Source: an uncultured Pseudomonadota bacterium (lineage in GTDB: Bacteria > Pseudomonadota > Gammaproteobacteria > Burkholderiales > JALYOK01). From it: a stretch of DNA of 64,000 bases. This document shows, piece by piece, positions 50,700 to 59,029 of this stretch (its first letter is position 1; every line of letters begins with the position of its first letter). The stretch covers positions 1 to 64,000 of the forward strand of contig CADEHE010000008.1 in NCBI GenBank assembly GCA_902826775.1. The letters run 5' to 3'. Below the pieces are notes generated by a model. That model was not told the origin of the DNA. It was given only the letters and a program-made list of their open reading frames with translations, and searched no databases. The position numbers and the translations under genes are program-made.

Positions 50700-51779
50700 A
50701 TGCACCCTCCTAAAATCGAGACTCAAGGGAAAGTGACCACGAATTTCGCGGCGCGCCTAGTGCGCTGGCAGAAACAGCATGGCCGCCACGATCTGCCGTG
50801 GCAGAACACGCGCGACGCCTATCGCGTGTGGCTCTCCGAAATCATGCTGCAACAGACGCAAGTCGGCACCGTGCTTGGCTACTACGCGCGCTTCCTCGAA
50901 CGCTTTCCCGACCTGCGCTCATTGGCCGCGGCGCACGAAGATGAAGTGCTGCGATTGTGGAGCGGCCTGGGTTACTACTCGCGCGCGCGCAATCTGCATC
51001 GCGCGGCGCGCATCGTCATCGCTCAGCATGCGGGTCAGTTCCCGTGCGAGCTCAACGCCATCCTTGCGTTGCCTGGCATTGGCCGATCGACCGCCGCCGC
51101 CATTGCCGTGTTCGCATTTGGTCAGCGGCAAGCGATTCTCGACGGCAACGTCAAGCGCGTGCTGTGCCGCTTTTTGGGCGTGGCGGGGTTTCCCGGTGAA
51201 AAGGTGATCGAGACGCTGCTTTGGCGCCATGCGGAAAGTCTTTTGCCGGAACGGGACCCAGAGACTTACACGCAAGCACTCATGGATCTCGGGGCGGGCA
51301 TCTGCGTGCGCGCGCAGCCGCGCTGCGCGCAATGCCCGGTGCGCACGGATTGCGTAGCTCACAGGGAAGGGCGCACCGCTGAACTGCCGCTGCCGCGGCC
51401 AAAAAAGGCTTACCCGGAAAAGGCTACCGTCATGCTCATCGCCATCGACGGTGGATCGGTGCTGCTGGAAAAGCGTCCAACCACTGGTATCTGGGGCGGC
51501 TTGTGGAGTTTGCCGGAGATCGACTTAGGCGAGGACCTTGCCGCAGTATGCCAGGCCCGCTTCGGGATCAATGTGCGCAAGCTAGCGACGTGGGCGGACT
51601 TGCTGCACAGTTTCACGCACTTTCGCTTGCGCATTACCCCGCAGCCCCTGCAAGTCATCGATCTAACGCCGCGTGTGGAACATCCGGGCCAGCTGTGGCT
51701 GCCGGTGGCCGACGCTCTAGGTGCAGCGGTGCCTCAGCCGGTGCGTTTACTGCTCACTCGGCTAGACGCAATCGTCTAA
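50700..51779 (+). CDS. mutY: A/G-specific adenine DNA glycosylase MutY
   Basis: Removes adenine mispaired with 8-oxoguanine. The 359-residue protein has the helix-hairpin-helix LPGIGRSTAAAI, the catalytic Asp in ILDGNVKRV, four Cys of the 4Fe-4S cluster (CVRAQPRC-AQC-PVRTDC) and a C-terminal NUDIX-like 8-oxoG recognition domain. The ATG at 50700 diverges from the sensor gene with a short gap. Length is standard. Confidence 0.96.
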   Translation: MHPPKIETQGKVTTNFAARLVRWQKQHGRHDLPWQNTRDAYRVWLSEIMLQQTQVGTVLGYYARFLERFPDLRSLAAAHEDEVLRLWSGLGYYSRARNLHRAARIVIAQHAGQFPCELNAILALPGIGRSTAAAIAVFAFGQRQAILDGNVKRVLCRFLGVAGFPGEKVIETLLWRHAESLLPERDPETYTQALMDLGAGICVRAQPRCAQCPVRTDCVAHREGRTAELPLPRPKKAYPEKATVMLIAIDGGSVLLEKRPTTGIWGGLWSLPEIDLGEDLAAVCQARFGINVRKLATWADLLHSFTHFRLRITPQPLQVIDLTPRVEHPGQLWLPVADALGAAVPQPVRLLLTRLDAIV

Positions 51780-51820
51780 AGGCCCCCCTGCAGTGCATTG
51801 ATCACGAATCGTCGCAGGGC

Positions 51821-51850
51821 TTGACATTAAAATAAGAATCATTATCATTT
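51821..51850 (+). promoter_or_regulatory. Promoter with Fur box upstream of the porin operon
   Basis: TTGACA at 51821-51826 and TATCAT at 51843-51848 are spaced as a sigma-70 promoter. Read on the minus strand, GATAATGATTCTTATT (about 51831-51846) matches the first nine positions of the Fur consensus GATAATGATAATCATTATC and overlaps the -10 region, which fits iron repression. Confidence 0.75.
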
Positions 51851-51901
51851 GCATTTACATTAATAAGGACGCATGTTTGCGCAACAACAAGGACGACCGC
51901 T

Positions 51902-53203
51902 ATGCATAAATTTATTCATGGGGCGGTGCTGCTTGCCGCGCTAACGGCGCTGACACCCGCTCTGCCCGCTAGCTTGGACGAGAAACTCGAGATTCTGCAA
52001 AAAGAGTTGGATGAGTTGAAAGCCGAAATCGCGCGCCTCAAAAGCCAGAAAGCAGGCGACCGGGCAAGTGGGGGCGCGGCGAGTTCAAACGTCAGCAGCG
52101 GCACCGCGGAGACGGCCAGTGCTGGCGCGACCACGATTGGTGGCTACGGTGAGTTGCACTACAACAACTTTAGCGACAGCGCGGTCAAGGACGAGATCGA
52201 CTTGCACCGCTTTGTGCTCTATTTCGGGCACCGATTCAATGATCGCTTGCGCTTCCATTCGGAAGTCGAGTACGAGCATTCGGTCACCGGCCCAAACAAT
52301 AGCGGCGAAGTTGAACTGGAACAGGCTTACATAGATTACCGATTCAACGACTTCGCCAATCTGCGCGCGGGCGTGATGCTGATGCCACTTGGCATACTCA
52401 ACGAGACTCACGAGCCTCCGACCTTCTTCGGCGTTGAGCGCAATCAAGTCGAGACCAGAATCATTCCGACAACTTGGTGGGAAGGCGGCTTCGCATTGCA
52501 CGGCAATCTGAGTGAAAAATTCAGCTATGACGCCGGCATTACCAGCGGCTTCGATATCAGTCGTTTCAACAATGGCAGCAACAGCGCGCCGCTGCGCCGC
52601 TCGCGGCAGAAGGTGAACGAAGCCGCCGCAAACGATCTTGGTCTGTTTGGGGCGCTGCGCTTCCGCCAGCCCGGCTTGCAGATCGGGGCGGGAGTTTTCA
52701 GTGGCGGGGCTGCACAAAGTGGAACGCGCGGCTCGAGTGCGGTGCGCGCAGCGCTCAAGAGCACCGATGCGACAGTAACGCTGTTCGACGTGCATACGCT
52801 CGTCAACATCGGCCGGCTGGATCTGCGCGCCCTTTATGCGCGCGGTAGCATCAGCGACGCTGGTCAGGTTACGGCGGCGCTGCGCTTGGACAGCGCCAAC
52901 ACAAATGTGAAAGTGCCGAAGAGCTTCGACGGCTGGTACGCTGAAGCGGGATATCACGTTTGGCAAAAGGGTGATTTCGATTTGGCGCCCTTTGTCCGCT
53001 ACGAACAGTTTGACACGCAAAAGTCGCTTCCCAGCTTAGGCGGAACAGCGTTAGCGCGAGATGCGAATACCAAGGATAACATCACCACGTTTGGAATTAA
53101 TTTCAAACTGAACCCGCAGGTGGTATTAAAGGCCGACTACGCTGATTGGGATAAGGATGACGCGCGAGATGCATTCAACGTTGGGGTTGGTTACCAATTC
53201 TGA
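51902..53203 (+). CDS. Outer-membrane beta-barrel porin, iron-regulated
   Basis: A 433-residue outer-membrane protein with a signal peptide (cleavage after LPALPA, about residue 23), a coiled-coil segment (LDEKLEILQKELDELKAEIARLK) and a beta-barrel of alternating strands ending in the aromatic C-terminus YQF expected for BAM recognition. It resembles the phosphate-selective porin O/P-like or DcaP-type barrels. The Fur-type promoter upstream suggests a role in uptake of an iron compound or another substrate under iron limitation. It heads a four-gene operon. Confidence 0.82.
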   Translation: MHKFIHGAVLLAALTALTPALPASLDEKLEILQKELDELKAEIARLKSQKAGDRASGGAASSNVSSGTAETASAGATTIGGYGELHYNNFSDSAVKDEIDLHRFVLYFGHRFNDRLRFHSEVEYEHSVTGPNNSGEVELEQAYIDYRFNDFANLRAGVMLMPLGILNETHEPPTFFGVERNQVETRIIPTTWWEGGFALHGNLSEKFSYDAGITSGFDISRFNNGSNSAPLRRSRQKVNEAAANDLGLFGALRFRQPGLQIGAGVFSGGAAQSGTRGSSAVRAALKSTDATVTLFDVHTLVNIGRLDLRALYARGSISDAGQVTAALRLDSANTNVKVPKSFDGWYAEAGYHVWQKGDFDLAPFVRYEQFDTQKSLPSLGGTALARDANTKDNITTFGINFKLNPQVVLKADYADWDKDDARDAFNVGVGYQF

Positions 53204-53208
53204 CCGCC

Positions 53209-53541
53209 ATGAATGCTTTCGTGGTCGGCGCCGACCGTCTCGGCAACATTCCGGATGCATTGCAGAGCTTTGGCATTAGGATTACGCATCACGTCAGCGG
53301 GCGTGATGCCACGCATCAGCGTCACACGGCGGATTTGCCTCGAGGCACGCAGATGTTGATCCTGTTTACCGATTTTGTCGGGCACAACGTAATGCGCCGC
53401 TTTCGCGCACTTGCGCGCGAGCGCGGCATTCCAATGGTGGCGTGCAGGCGTTCAGCCACTTGCTTGGTACAATCGCTAAGTGCGCTGTTAAACAAAAGTA
53501 AAAATAGTCAATGCGCTTCTTGTCCACTCAAGTCTGCTTGA
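53209..53541 (+). CDS. DUF2325 domain-containing protein
   Basis: A 110-residue protein beginning MNAFVVGADRLGNIP with the DUF2325 pattern HHVSGRDATHQRH, TDFVGHNVMRRFRALARERG and a Ser/Cys-rich end. The function is unknown; members often sit near redox or dinitrogenase-related genes. It starts 6 bases after the porin stop codon and overlaps the next gene by 31 bases, so it belongs to the same operon. The Cys residues at the C-terminus (CASCPLKS) may bind metal. Confidence 0.82.
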   Translation: MNAFVVGADRLGNIPDALQSFGIRITHHVSGRDATHQRHTADLPRGTQMLILFTDFVGHNVMRRFRALARERGIPMVACRRSATCLVQSLSALLNKSKNSQCASCPLKSA

Positions 53542-54074
53542 TCGCGTCTTTGCTCAGTTCATTTCTAAGCGTGCCGGCGGCGCGAGCAGAGGATGTCTAC
53601 TTAGCTCCGGAAGCGTTTCTCACCGCTGCTTTTGACGGGAGTGCGCCGAAGCCCAGCACGCTTTGGCTAACCGCTGCCGTGCAAGCGGAGGTGACGCGGA
53701 TCCTTGGCCATCCACCGCGGCAACTGCGGCAGCGCTATTGGTTGAGCGGAGACAAATCGGCGTGGATTTTGGAAGAGATCGGTAAGGAAGAATCCATTAC
53801 CGCTGGTTTCGTAGTCCAAGGCGGGCGCATGGACCACGCTCGCGTGTTGGTGTATCGCGAGTCGCGCGGCGGGGAAGTTCGCTACCCGTCGTTTCTTAAA
53901 CAGCTGGTGGGCGTCGCGCTTGTCGGAGAGCAGCAGTTGAGTGCACGTGTTGACAACATTGCCGGCGCGACGTTGTCGGTGAACGCGATGAGCCGCATGG
54001 CGCGGCTTGCGCTTTACTTCGATTCCACTGCGCGCCAATCTGCGAAACCAGCCGAAGGCGCGAACGCGAACTGA
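53511..54074 (+). CDS. Periplasmic FMN-binding domain protein
   Basis: A 187-residue exported protein with a signal peptide (ending PAARAED) and an FMN_bind domain: GGRMDHARVLVYRESRGGEVRYPSF-like strands and the flavinylation-type motif GATLSVNA near residue 155. The Thr in this motif is the usual covalent FMN attachment site when an ApbE transferase is present; none is in the window. Together with the PepSY protein it resembles a membrane ferric or quinone reductase couple. Confidence 0.82.
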   Translation: MRFLSTQVCLIASLLSSFLSVPAARAEDVYLAPEAFLTAAFDGSAPKPSTLWLTAAVQAEVTRILGHPPRQLRQRYWLSGDKSAWILEEIGKEESITAGFVVQGGRMDHARVLVYRESRGGEVRYPSFLKQLVGVALVGEQQLSARVDNIAGATLSVNAMSRMARLALYFDSTARQSAKPAEGANAN

Positions 54075-54161
54075 TCGCACCGAGCGCGAGGCCGTACAAT
54101 CGCGATTTGCTCGCGTAAACGCTGCCGTGCGGATGAGCGCGGCTGACTGACAAGATCAAGC

Positions 54162-54920
54162 TTGAGCTACCGCGCTTCACTATTCCGCTGGTTACGCCGC
54201 TGGCATGCCCGCATCGGGCTAGCGGCGGCGCTGTTTTTCGTTTTCCTAGTCGTTTCCGGCATCGCGCTCAATCACACCGAATCGCTGCGGCTGGATGAGC
54301 GCAAGCTGAGCGCGCAATGGCTGGGGCGTTGGTATGGGCTGCACGCAGAGGTGCCAGCGCGCGGTTTTAAGCTGGGTGATCGGTATTTGACCTGGGACGC
54401 GCAGCAGTGGGTGCTGGATACAACGCCGGTAGCGCGCGATCTGCCGCCGCCGCTTGGCGCTGTGCGCGTTGGCGAAGTTTGCTATGTCGCTACCCGCGAT
54501 ACATTGTTCTTATTCGCTGCCGACGGCAGACTGATCGACAAAGTGACGGGCGAAGCGCTACCGGCGCTGCCTTTGACTCGTTTGGGCGCTGTTGATAACC
54601 GTGTCGTCATCGCTTCGGCTCAAGGCATTTTTGCCAGCAGCGACGGCATCGATTGGCAGCGCGCCGCTGGCGAGCTGAGTTGGAGTCTGGTGGAGACGCT
54701 ACCGGCGGACCGATCCAGCGCGTTGCAGGAACTTTACGCACCGGCGATCAGCAGTGAGCGATTGCTGCTGGACTTGCACAGTGGCCGCATCTTTGGCCGC
54801 TTCGGTCCCCTGGTTATCGACGCTGCCGCGTTGGGTTTGCTGGCGTTGGCCATCAGCGGTGTATGGATGTATTTGCGCGCGGCGCGCGCGCAGCGCCAGC
54901 GCGATCGCGCGAAAAGCTGA
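54162..54920 (+). CDS. PepSY-associated membrane protein, possible reductase subunit
   Basis: A 252-residue protein with an N-terminal membrane helix (about residues 17-38, preceded by LRRWHARIG), a large extracytoplasmic domain and a C-terminal helix (LGLLALAISGVWMYL). The WHxRIGL and SGIALNHTE pattern is that of PepSY_TM iron-regulated membrane proteins. The TTG at 54162 is the only suitable start. It lies last in the Fur-box operon and is likely to pass electrons to or from the FMN-binding protein. Confidence 0.8.
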   Translation: MSYRASLFRWLRRWHARIGLAAALFFVFLVVSGIALNHTESLRLDERKLSAQWLGRWYGLHAEVPARGFKLGDRYLTWDAQQWVLDTTPVARDLPPPLGAVRVGEVCYVATRDTLFLFAADGRLIDKVTGEALPALPLTRLGAVDNRVVIASAQGIFASSDGIDWQRAAGELSWSLVETLPADRSSALQELYAPAISSERLLLDLHSGRIFGRFGPLVIDAAALGLLALAISGVWMYLRAARAQRQRDRAKS

Positions 54921-54922
54921 GA

Positions 54923-55501
54923 CTAATCCTGGGCGCGCGGCGCGATCAGTCCGTGCAGCACGCGCAGGCGCTCGTGCGGATCAGTAAGTTCGAGCAGCTC
55001 TTGCTTAAGCTCTAGCGGCAGCGGTAAGAGTTCGGATAAGCGATAGCCCAACCAAACAGCGTCCGCGAGTTGCGCCGGTGTCGGGCTATACTGTCCATTA
55101 GTATAGTCTTGTAGTTTAGATCCAATCTTAATCAAGGCGGTAAACTGCGCGGAGATTACGCTAATCGGTTCATTTTCTATGAGTTTGACCGTAGCGATGA
55201 GCAGACCCGTGCCATTGTCGCGGTAGCTGCGTACACTGAAGCGTTGTGTTCCGCGGGCGAGGATGTGTAGCACGCCGAGCTGTGGCATGTCCCATTCCGC
55301 GATCGTCGCCATGCAACCGACACGGGCCGGCACTGCCGGGGCACCGACTTCCCGTCCCTCGCTTATGGCGCAGACGCCGAAAGCGCTGGCGTCGCGCAGG
55401 CAAATCTTGGCCATTTCCATGTAGCGCTGCTCGAAGATTTTGAGCGGCAATAGGCCGCCAGGAAACAACACTGTGTGCAGGGGAAACAGCGGCAGTTCCA
55501 A
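54923..55501 (-). CDS. LON peptidase substrate-binding domain protein
   Basis: A stand-alone Lon N-domain protein (PUA-like) of about 192 residues, starting LELPLFPLHTVLFPGGLLPL, the family signature, with KIFEQRYMEM and GRxxxVLHGLI near the end. It lacks ATPase and protease domains. The start is uncertain: the TTG at 55501 gives the usual N-terminus, whereas an ATG at 55606 would add 35 Arg-rich residues and overlap the next gene. Function unknown; it may bind misfolded proteins. Confidence 0.82.
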   Translation of the reverse strand: MELPLFPLHTVLFPGGLLPLKIFEQRYMEMAKICLRDASAFGVCAISEGREVGAPAVPARVGCMATIAEWDMPQLGVLHILARGTQRFSVRSYRDNGTGLLIATVKLIENEPISVISAQFTALIKIGSKLQDYTNGQYSPTPAQLADAVWLGYRLSELLPLPLELKQELLELTDPHERLRVLHGLIAPRAQD

Positions 55502-55541
55502 GGCGCGAACCGGAAGAACTACACGTAACCGGCGGGCAGGC

Positions 55542-56153
55542 TCACGCCGATTGCGCCGATAGTTGCATGCCTGCCTCAGCCGCGTGTCCGCGCAGCAATC
55601 GCGCACAAATGAGCCCGTTCACGGTTCCAAACAGCAAAGCCGCGCCGGCAAGGATTGGGATGAAATAGGCCAGGCCGGGGTGTGGAATGAGCCAGACGTA
55701 AGCCAGTGCAATCTGCCCGGCGGTGTGTGCGAGAGCGGCAAAAATACTCTGCGTGACTGGACCAAACCAAGCTTCAGGCAGCAGCCGGCTCAAGCCGAGT
55801 GCGGCGAGGCTGCAGCTAGCGCCGGCTAGACTCAGGGCAAAGCCGGGCGACATGAAGCTGCCGATCAAGAGGCTGCTGACGAGCACGCGGAGCAGCGAGA
55901 TCCAGATCGCGGTGCGCCAGCCGTATCGATGCAACACGAGCAACACCACAATGTTTGCGACGCCCGGCTTCACCCCTGGCAGGGGCGAGGGAAACGCTGC
56001 TTCGGCAGCCGATAGCGCCACTGCGGCTGCGGCCAAACGAGCGATCTGGCGGTCTTCTGAGGTTGCGGTAAACCGCAGCACGGAGCGAGCCGCGGTCGCG
56101 TTAGTGGCTTGCAGCGCGCAATCGTGTGGGCTGGGCTGGGGTGCGGCTGCCAT
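55542..56153 (-). CDS. Gx transporter family protein (Hpre_diP_synt_I)
   Basis: A 203-residue integral membrane protein with about five or six helices and the family stretch FPSPLPGVKPGVANIVVLL, annotated as Gx transporter or heptaprenyl diphosphate synthase component I; the latter name is historical. The ATG at 56153 follows the stop of the NusG-domain gene by one base. In other bacteria this pair often accompanies flavin-transfer or electron-transport genes, which fits the FMN-binding gene nearby, although that lies on the other strand. Confidence 0.8.
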   Translation of the reverse strand: MAAAPQPSPHDCALQATNATAARSVLRFTATSEDRQIARLAAAAVALSAAEAAFPSPLPGVKPGVANIVVLLVLHRYGWRTAIWISLLRVLVSSLLIGSFMSPGFALSLAGASCSLAALGLSRLLPEAWFGPVTQSIFAALAHTAGQIALAYVWLIPHPGLAYFIPILAGAALLFGTVNGLICARLLRGHAAEAGMQLSAQSA

Positions 56154-56154
56154 G

Positions 56155-56526
56155 TCAGAAGTTGAGCGAGTCAAAGCTGCGGCCGCCGGCGATCTGAATA
56201 CTGATTCGATTGGGCAAGCATAGGGCTGCTTCACCGGGTCGCGCCAGCCAACCTTGTTTCACGCAGTACTGCTTTGGGCTGGGGTCCTTGGCGATGCGCA
56301 CCCGCCCGTCGCGCACCTCTACTTCGCTTAGACCGAGCGGGCCAACGAAAGTGTAGATGGCGTTGGTGGCGAGAGAATACTCTTGTGCATGTTGCCCGCC
56401 GCTACGAACAACCACGCTCTGCGGCTTGCCGCTCGCCAGCCAAAGCCGATCCGTTAGCGCCAACAGCGCGCACGCTGCTACGGTTAATACCAGCCAATCT
56501 CCCGGGCGCATGAGTTGGCAGGTCAT
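56155..56526 (-). CDS. NusG domain II-containing membrane protein
   Basis: A 123-residue protein with one N-terminal transmembrane helix (about residues 11-30) and an extracytoplasmic NusG domain II: VEVRDGRVRIAKDPSPKQYCVKQ and IXAGGRSFDS at the end. It has two Cys that could form a disulfide. The function is unknown. It overlaps nothing but is tightly packed between rapZ and the Gx gene, so it is probably in one operon with the latter. Confidence 0.8.
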   Translation of the reverse strand: MTCQLMRPGDWLVLTVAACALLALTDRLWLASGKPQSVVVRSGGQHAQEYSLATNAIYTFVGPLGLSEVEVRDGRVRIAKDPSPKQYCVKQGWLARPGEAALCLPNRISIQIAGGRSFDSLNF

Positions 56527-57366
56527 TCACGTTACCAGTTCACGGTGGCGGAGAACGACTTGGTAATCCGTGGCGAACCAGCTTGCGAGTTTGTTGGCAA
56601 AGTAGACCGAGCGGTGCTGCCCGCCGGTGCAGCCCAGCGCGATAGTAAGTGAGCGGCGGTTGTCGCGCGCGAACTCGGGCACCCAAGCGCCGATAAAACG
56701 CTCGATATCGGCGAGCATTTTTTGTGCTTTCAGGTCCGCATCCAAAAAAGCGATGACTGGGCCATCATTGCCGGTCAGAGGCCGCATGGCCGGGTCGTAA
56801 AACGGGTTCGGCAGGCAGCGCACGTCGAACACAAAATCAGCGTCCGACGGGATGCCATTCTTGAAACCGAAGGATTGGAAAAACAGCGCCAGGCGCGTTT
56901 GATCCAAGCCGATGAAATCCTTCACCCAGCCGCGCAGCGTGTTTGGCCGAAGATCACTCGTGTCCATGCGGTGGCCAAGCTCGCCGATGGTTTCCAGCAA
57001 CTGCCGTTCCAGTTCGATGCACTCGGTCAACGTGCGCTGCTCATTGGCCAGTGGGTGGGGGCGTCGCGTCTCGGAAAAACGCTTCACGAGACTGTCGGTC
57101 TTCGCTTCGAGAAAGAGCAAGCGCGCGTCGATACCGGTTGCCCGCAAGTCCCGAACTACTTTGGGCAAATTCTCGAGTTCGTTGCCGCCGCGCGCGTCGA
57201 TGGCAAGCGAGACGCGGGAGTGCCCGTGCTCGGTGAGAAAAGTCACGACCTGGGACATGAAACCCACAGGCAAATTGTCGACGCAATAGTAGCCTGTATC
57301 TTCAAGCACCTTTAACGCGACGCTCTTGCCAGAGCCTGAAAGTCCGCTGATGATCACGACTTGCAT
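56527..57366 (-). CDS. rapZ: RNase adapter protein RapZ
   Basis: A nucleotide-binding protein that in E. coli directs RNase E to the small RNA GlmZ and so controls glucosamine-6-phosphate synthesis. The 279-residue protein has the P-loop GLSGSGKS (residues 8-15), the DARGG motif, LRPNTLRGWVKD-like segment and the C-terminal IALGCTGGQHRSVYFA signature. The ATG at 57366 is preferred over the frame at 57387 because it directly precedes the P-loop strand. Located after hprK as in other betaproteobacteria. Confidence 0.95.
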   Translation of the reverse strand: MQVVIISGLSGSGKSVALKVLEDTGYYCVDNLPVGFMSQVVTFLTEHGHSRVSLAIDARGGNELENLPKVVRDLRATGIDARLLFLEAKTDSLVKRFSETRRPHPLANEQRTLTECIELERQLLETIGELGHRMDTSDLRPNTLRGWVKDFIGLDQTRLALFFQSFGFKNGIPSDADFVFDVRCLPNPFYDPAMRPLTGNDGPVIAFLDADLKAQKMLADIERFIGAWVPEFARDNRRSLTIALGCTGGQHRSVYFANKLASWFATDYQVVLRHRELVT

Positions 57367-57392
57367 GGCTGCGGTGCGTCCGGTCAAATACC

Positions 57393-57527
57393 CTAGTGTT
57401 GCGACCCAGAGGTTTCGCTAAGTGAGAGCGCCTCTTCGCCTGGATAGCGGTGCTGCAAATCCTCGAAATACCAAAGGGTGTCACTGTGGCTTGCGCTTTG
57501 CTGTCGGAGCGAATCCATCGCTTTCAT
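57393..57527 (-). CDS. Candidate small protein between hprK and rapZ
   Basis: A 44-residue open frame from ATG 57527 to TAG 57393 fits exactly in the gap between hprK and rapZ. The peptide begins MKAMDSLRQQSASHSDTLWY and continues FEDLQHRYPGEEALS. It is acidic, with no membrane segment and no known family. The ribosome-binding site is weak (GACGAG). Its placement inside a tight operon makes translation plausible but unproved. Confidence 0.35.
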   Translation of the reverse strand: MKAMDSLRQQSASHSDTLWYFEDLQHRYPGEEALSLSETSGSQH

Positions 57528-57555
57528 CTCGTCTCGAAACGGCTGGGTCGCAGTA

Positions 57556-58527
57556 CTAGTCGGTAATCTCTAGTGCTTCTTCGAGTTCGCTGGAGGCGCG
57601 CATTTCTTGTTCGTGCCGCTCGATAAACTGATGCGTGCTATCGATGCCGCGCTGCTTGAGTATGTAGTTGCGCGTCGCGGCTTCGACCAGCACGGCCAGG
57701 TTGCGCCCGACCGCCACGGGCAACACTACTTTAGGGAATTCGATACCGAGGATGTGGACGGTTGTCGCATTCATCGGCAAGCGCTCCAGTGAGGAGAGAT
57801 CGCCTCCCGCGGGTTTTTCCAGATGCACGATGAGCTTTAGATTCTTCTTTGGCCGTACCGCCGTTTCGCCGAAGATTGCCCGTATGTTGAGCACCCCTAG
57901 TCCGCGCACCTCTAGAAAATCCTTCAGCAGCGGCGGGCAGCGTCCTTGCAGTGTTTCGGGCGAGACGCGGTAGAACTCAGTGACATCGTCCGCTACCAGG
58001 CCATGACCGCGGCTGATGAGTTCCAGCCCCAGTTCGCTCTTGCCCACCGCGGAATCGCCTGTTATCAGCACGCCGGTTTCCAGAATTGCCATGAAGACGC
58101 CGTGCATGGTGATGTGATCGGCAAGCTCCAGCGACAGCCAGTAGCGCAGAATATTGATGAGCTTGGGACTGGCTTGCGGTGAGGTAAAGAGAGCGGCGCC
58201 GTGTTCCTCGGCTGCCGCTACTAAAGCGGGCGGTGGTGGTTCCGCATTTCCCACGATCACTGCGGCCAAGTGCTCGTTAAAAAGGCGCTGCAGCGCTTCG
58301 CGCAAACTTGCATCGCTGAGCGTGCGCAAGAACGCCACTTCTGCCACACCCAGGACTTGAAACCGCTGCGGGTGAATCAAGTTTAGATGCGCGATGATGC
58401 CGACGTTTGAGTTGTCGAGGCTGCCTTCCGGAACGGAACGGGCCCCTCCTTGCTTGCCTGCGAGCCAGGTCAAGTCAAGTTTGTCGCGGTGCTCGTTATA
58501 AAGCCGCTGGACGCTTACTTGGGGCAT
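57556..58527 (-). CDS. hprK: HPr(Ser) kinase/phosphorylase
   Basis: Phosphorylates and dephosphorylates HPr at a serine. The 323-residue protein has an N-terminal MurF-like domain, the P-loop GDSAVGKS near residue 155, the LVADDVTEFYR segment and the C-terminal EVRGLGVLNIRAIFG and EKPAGGDLSSLERL motifs. The start overlaps ptsN by 32 bases, which indicates co-translation. In proteobacteria HprK occurs with incomplete PTS systems that act in regulation rather than sugar uptake; HPr and enzyme I are not in this window. Confidence 0.95.
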   Translation of the reverse strand: MPQVSVQRLYNEHRDKLDLTWLAGKQGGARSVPEGSLDNSNVGIIAHLNLIHPQRFQVLGVAEVAFLRTLSDASLREALQRLFNEHLAAVIVGNAEPPPPALVAAAEEHGAALFTSPQASPKLINILRYWLSLELADHITMHGVFMAILETGVLITGDSAVGKSELGLELISRGHGLVADDVTEFYRVSPETLQGRCPPLLKDFLEVRGLGVLNIRAIFGETAVRPKKNLKLIVHLEKPAGGDLSSLERLPMNATTVHILGIEFPKVVLPVAVGRNLAVLVEAATRNYILKQRGIDSTHQFIERHEQEMRASSELEEALEITD

Positions 58528-58984
58528 GCGGTGACCACTCAGTGAGCAGTTTGTGAATCAGTAACGCATCGTTACTCGTTCTAAGCTGCTCGCGCATTGT
58601 AACGTCGCCGAACATCTGCGCAAGCTCTCCTAGTATTTGTAGATGATGCTCGTTGGCATGCTCTGGCACAAGCAATGTGAACGTGATGTCCACGGGCAAG
58701 CCGTCGGGAGCCCCGAAGGCAATCGGCTTTGCCGTTCGCACAAATGCGCACAGTGTTTCGTGCAGGTGTCTTACGCGCCAATGTGGTATCGCCAAGCCAT
58801 AACCGATTGCGGTTGAGCCGAGTTGTTCACGGTCGGTTAAACTATCGACGACCACCTTGCGCTTGAGTTGATTGTGGTTCTCAAAAAGTCTGCCGATCTG
58901 CTCGAATAATTCTTGCTTGCTGCCGGCTTCTAGTCCCAACACAACATGGGACGGTTTTAGCAGCTTGGAAATGAGGTTCATCAA
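58496..58984 (-). CDS. ptsN: Nitrogen-PTS EIIA component PtsN
   Basis: A 162-residue EIIA-Ntr protein that receives phosphate from NPr at a His and regulates K+ transport, nitrogen and envelope functions. The active-site segment reads LGSTAIGYGLAIPHWRV with the His in IPHW. LVPEHANEHHLQILGELAQMF follows the family pattern. It lies between hpf and hprK in the rpoN cluster. Two ATG codons (58984 and 58981) could be the start. Confidence 0.94.
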   Translation of the reverse strand: MMNLISKLLKPSHVVLGLEAGSKQELFEQIGRLFENHNQLKRKVVVDSLTDREQLGSTAIGYGLAIPHWRVRHLHETLCAFVRTAKPIAFGAPDGLPVDITFTLLVPEHANEHHLQILGELAQMFGDVTMREQLRTSNDALLIHKLLTEWSPHAPSKRPAAL

Positions 58985-59029
58985 CCGGATTGGCGCAGCG
59001 GGAATGGTAGTGCTGCGACGCTTGGTAAG

